The notes under the pieces: generated by a model
The model's database searches: none
Told to the model about the DNA's origin: nothing
The model's input: the letters and a program-made list of their open reading frames with translations, nothing else
Source: Saprospiraceae bacterium
GTDB lineage: Bacteria > Bacteroidota > Bacteroidia > Chitinophagales > Saprospiraceae
Assembly (NCBI GenBank): GCA_022448955.1
Contig: JAKVCU010000004.1
Location: 1 to 64,000, forward strand
Direction of reading: 5' to 3'
DNA: 64,000 nucleotides
Part shown: positions 62,201 to 64,000 of the stretch, in pieces
Layout: every line of letters starts with the position of its first letter
Position numbering within the stretch: position 1 is the first letter of the stretch
Made by a program: the position numbers and the translations under genes

Positions 62201-64000
62201 GAAGTGCAGTCAACCTTTCCTCTGTTTATATCACTATTAATGATAATCAATTTAGTGGTACAGTTACCCTAGGTAGTAGCTTTACCGTACAGAATGGAGG
62301 AGATAAACTGACCAATCCAATAGAAATATCCATCTATGATACCCAAGGTGGTACCGAATTGCAATACCTAGAAATTCATACTTCTTGCTCTGCACCAATT
62401 GTAATTGGTTCTACCTTCGGCGCTTTACAATTATTAGGCGTTGAATATCAAAATGGAGTCATTTATGATCCAGCTGCAGTAACAGGTACCACATATCAAT
62501 GGCAGTACAGAGTAGGTACGAGTGGTGCTTGGCTTGATATCTCAGGAGCAACATCTACTTCTTATGATCCTTCAATCATTACAGCTACTACACAATACCG
62601 AAGAATAGCTTCTAATTGTTGTGGAAGTGCTAATTCAAACATTGTGACTAAAGAGGTCATTATCTTAGATCCTGGCCAGATTAGCGGTAATCAAACAATA
62701 TGTGGAAGCTATGATCCCTCAGTTATTAGTTCTGTAAATAGCGCTTCTGGAGAATGTACTATTACTGATTCAAATGGCGATGACACCTGCGATACGGGTG
62801 ATAAGCCGGTCGAATTTACACTAGCCTATATCGGTGGCGATTGCCCCAGTTCTAACCCCAATCAGCCCGATAACAAATGGGAGTGTACCGGAAGTGCAGT
62901 CAACCTTTCCTCTGTTTATATCACTATTAATGATAATCAATTTAGTGGTACAGTTACCCTAGGTAGTAGCTTTACCGTACAGAATGGAGGAGATAAATTG
63001 ACCAATCCAATAGAAATATCGATCTATGATACTCAAGGTGGTACCGAATTACAATACCTAGAAATCCATACCTCTTGCTCCGCACCAATCGTTCTTGGGT
63101 CTACTTTTGGAGCACTCCAATTATTAGGGGTAGAATATGAAAATGGCGTTACTTTTGATCCAATTGTAACCGATGTCGCTTATCAATGGCAACAAAAAGT
63201 AACAGGTGGTCCTTGGGTGGATATTTCAGGAGCAACAGGAGAGACCTACGATCCACCATTCATTACAGAAACCATGAGGTATAGAAGAGTGGCTACCAAT
63301 TGTTGTAACTCTGAATTTTCTAATGTTGTTATTAAATTGGTCCAACTCATCCCAATTTCAGCTATTACATCTATCCCTTCTTCGATATGTGAAGGCGAAA
63401 TAGTTAATTTCGAAGCCGCTGACTGCACCGGTACAACGACTAGTCAAGATAACTTTACTTATAACGCACAAGTAACCGCTAGTGCAAATGATTCTTATCA
63501 AACCAACAACGGAGATAATAAACCTTCGGATTATGAAAGTGGAAATATTCAGACTAGAGGATTCCGCTTTGTAAATCTTAATATTCCTGCCGGAGCTATT
63601 ATTAATAACGCCACTTTAACCCTTACTGGCTATAGTGGTAGTGGCTCGACTAACGTTCGTATAAAAGGACATGATCAGGCAGCACCAGCAGCCTTTTCAA
63701 ACCAAAATAATTATTTATCCAACTTATATAATAATAGTAGTACTTCCAGCGCTATTGATTGGACAATACCAGCACCTTCTGATGGAGATCAACTAGTATC
63801 TCCTGATCTTGGCCCAATCTTACAAGAAATTGTAGATACTTATGGCGGACTTACCCATATATCTTTATTGATGAATCGTCTTAATAGTGGACAACTCATC
63901 CTCTGGAATTTTGACGATGGGGCTAATTATGCTGGTTTTCGACCAGTACTTAATGTTAGCTATAGTACCTTTGATCAAAATACCAGTAATATTACTTGTG
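59245..64000 (+). CDS. Giant secreted repeat protein, 3' end beyond window (partial)
   Basis: Reading from ATG 59245, the frame stays open for all 1585 codons to the window edge; I translated it line by line and met no stop. ATG 59308 (MKSQLVVFGCMLM) is an alternative start giving a tidier signal peptide, cleaved near SLRGQ-S. Order: SprB-like start (about 55-155), unrecognised cysteine-containing domain with ANWAMCNGPD and YAIWYLLD (about 200-340), DNRLRE/CBM96-like domain (about 367-536), PKD-like (about 546-597), module M copy 1 (603-829), Ig/PKD-like (833-907), M copies 2 and 3, then a second DNRLRE-like domain. Probably a T9SS-exported surface adhesin; the expected C-terminal signal is outside the window. 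Confidence 0.9.
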   Translation, partial: MKQHYKLTFLLFTSQIRAKLPMKSQLVVFGCMLMCQFVLLTSLRGQSPITQNPLATSCDDLIISSISTRNESSCGSKDGAISINLSDDSGLASTYSIEAKHGDKPLNLNGLPIVNGVLKITALAPGRYNSFKIIRESDSCSTVVESSEQFIKHGCDFENIDRSMSCGSGTISYTNCDGDNITLNKSNFSADSYIWVDDYFVGCIAYVDGSCNVQPSVPVFCGDVNLSEPTPDQGYSYGDVTFTRVVGASVAGYTDLQAERANWAMCNGPDLGYSDYDINYAIWYLLDNSNFNNCNALCSAAEAAVPSVTGGIAGQMIFFLPDNSSIQPFVENECYIACNINAAITVPSSVCEGDAVTIMAANCNQITYNSQVTASANDSYETNNGDNQPSNYESGNIQTRGFRFVNLNIPAGAIINSATLTLTGYSGSGSTNVRIKAHDQAAPAAFSNQNNYLSNLYNNSSTSNAIDWAIPAPSNGDQLVSPNLSSILQEMVDTYGGLTHVSLLMNRLNSGQLILWNFDDGANYANFRPVLNVTYDTPDGSSSNCAYSWTFSGGTPSSSTEQSPTVSWNTPGIKTVQLTVSTPDGCSDTEQVNITVNEGISSPGTISGNQTNCGPFDPAEITNITAASGGNCGALVINDDDTCDTGDKPVEFTLAYIGGDCPGSNPNQPDDKWECTGSAVNLSSVYITINDNQFSGTVTLGSSFIVDNGGSKLSNPIEISIYDSQGGSQLQYLEIHTSCSAPIVIGSTFGALQLLGVVYQNGETFDQSSISGITYQWQQKNPSGAWTDISGATGQTYDPSTITATTQYRRVASNCCASQNSNVITKSVNPAVSVDAGADDSICEGESVTITASANGGTAPYVFSWNNGLGNGATKIVSPNATTIYEVTVVDANGCTATDDLVVTVQFEVTDGGTIGNDESECASYDPAEIINISGASGGNCGFSGGNGDDTCDTGDKPVEFTLAYIGGDCPSSNPNQPDNKWECTGSAVNLSSVYITINDNQFSGTVTLGSSFTVQNGGDKLTNPIEISIYDTQGGTELQYLEIHTSCSAPIVIGSTFGALQLLGVEYQNGVIYDPAAVTGTTYQWQYRVGTSGAWLDISGATSTSYDPSIITATTQYRRIASNCCGSANSNIVTKEVIILDPGQISGNQTICGSYDPSVISSVNSASGECTITDSNGDDTCDTGDKPVEFTLAYIGGDCPSSNPNQPDNKWECTGSAVNLSSVYITINDNQFSGTVTLGSSFTVQNGGDKLTNPIEISIYDTQGGTELQYLEIHTSCSAPIVLGSTFGALQLLGVEYENGVTFDPIVTDVAYQWQQKVTGGPWVDISGATGETYDPPFITETMRYRRVATNCCNSEFSNVVIKLVQLIPISAITSIPSSICEGEIVNFEAADCTGTTTSQDNFTYNAQVTASANDSYQTNNGDNKPSDYESGNIQTRGFRFVNLNIPAGAIINNATLTLTGYSGSGSTNVRIKGHDQAAPAAFSNQNNYLSNLYNNSSTSSAIDWTIPAPSDGDQLVSPDLGPILQEIVDTYGGLTHISLLMNRLNSGQLILWNFDDGANYAGFRPVLNVSYSTFDQNTSNITC
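60343..60852 (+). repeat. 510-bp intragenic repeat R, copy 1
   Basis: Encodes TYNSQVTASANDSYETNN ... FRPVLNVTYDTP (ends shown). Matches 63457-63966 without indels and with only scattered, mostly third-position, differences. The protein resembles DNRLRE/CBM96-type beta-sandwich domains (GFRFVNLNIPAGAIINSATL). Confidence 0.9.
61051..61731 (+). repeat. ~690-bp intragenic module M, copy 1
   Basis: Begins PGTISGNQTNCGPFDPAEI, contains DDTCDTGDKPVEFTLAYIGG, YLEIHTSCSAPIVIGSTFGA and YQWQQK, and ends NSNVITK. The most diverged of three copies. The acidic DDDTCDTGDK and GGDCPGSNPNQPDDKWECTG segments could bind calcium. Confidence 0.85.
61978..62658 (+). repeat. Module M, copy 2
   Basis: Begins GTIGNDESECASYDPAEI and ends NSNIVTK. 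From 62089 to about 62331 it is nearly identical in DNA to copy 3 at 62779-63021 (four differences seen). Confidence 0.88.
62668..63339 (+). repeat. Module M, copy 3
   Basis: Begins DPGQISGNQTICGSYDPS and ends at the FSNVVIK segment. Offset 690 bp from copy 2. Its first third is nearly identical to copy 2, while the last part has diverged, pointing to segmental gene conversion or recent duplication. Confidence 0.88.
63457..63966 (+). repeat. 510-bp intragenic repeat R, copy 2
   Basis: Offset exactly 3114 bp from copy 1. Begins TYNAQVTASANDSYQTNN and ends FRPVLNVSYST at the window edge. The bracketing of the M modules by two R copies implies a larger repeating unit that may continue beyond the window. 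Confidence 0.9.

Noticed and set aside
59245-64000. Pseudogene or frameshifted region, because no closed ORF lies here
   Set aside because: Line-by-line translation shows one frame open throughout; the lack of a stop is due to the window edge.

Overview
The window looks like chromosomal DNA from a Bacteroidota bacterium, probably of the Saprospiria type (Lewinella/Haliscomenobacter-like). The evidence is AT-rich DNA with low-GC intergenic stretches, a GldB gliding lipoprotein, secreted proteins with type IX secretion (T9SS) C-terminal signals, very large PKD-domain surface proteins, and promoter-like TTG-N18-20-TAnnTTTG sites typical of this phylum. The class-level placement is inference. No rRNA, tRNA, CRISPR array, prophage or intact insertion sequence was seen.

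Layout. 0.1-4 kb: a zinc acyl-hydrolase, an AlkA-like glycosylase, an acetyltransferase and a small ferredoxin-like-fold protein around a 1.1 kb noncoding stretch full of palindromic repeats. 4.7-9.5 kb: SPOR-domain envelope protein, aroQ, recQ. 9.7-16.9 kb: kdsD (Kdo/LPS precursor) leading an apparent operon with two uncharacterised conserved envelope proteins and a small lipoprotein, then a 38-codon membrane miniprotein, a rhomboid protease and a glycosyltransferase. 17.2-22.8 kb: pheS, hisS, gatA and a LysM lytic transglycosylase. 23.2-31.9 kb: candidate small-RNA region, DUF937 protein, tatA, a 2OG-Fe dioxygenase-like protein, gldB, an outer-membrane beta-barrel, nadC, an acetyltransferase and trhO. 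32.1-37.5 kb: a three-gene operon (SGNH-like protein, beta-propeller/HEAT/cupredoxin/discoidin-like fusion, ThuA-like lipoprotein) that looks like a periplasmic carbohydrate redox module. 37.6-44.8 kb: a minus-strand marR-MFP-RND-nucleotidase-gtrA-tolC efflux cluster. 45.4-53.7 kb: a T9SS-secreted subtilase and a 1994-residue gliding-associated (CHU_C) PKD protein. 54.2-57.7 kb: a helical hypothetical, clpB and a 43-residue membrane miniprotein. From 59.2 kb to the window edge there is an uninterrupted giant secreted-protein ORF (at least 1585 codons, no stop reached) with internal modules repeated nearly identically at the DNA level.

Most notable: (1) a dispersed 140-200 bp, almost wholly palindromic intergenic repeat in at least five copies (3.1, 3.3, 23.4, 30.5, 47.5 kb), with paired substitutions that preserve stem pairing and a modular nested hairpin; (2) the giant repeat protein at the right edge, with a 510 bp module duplicated 3.1 kb apart and a roughly 690 bp module present three times; (3) a dehydrogenase-like propeller protein with an azurin-type copper site (H884, C952, H957, M961) and no CxxCH haem motif; (4) two miniproteins with promoter or terminator support.
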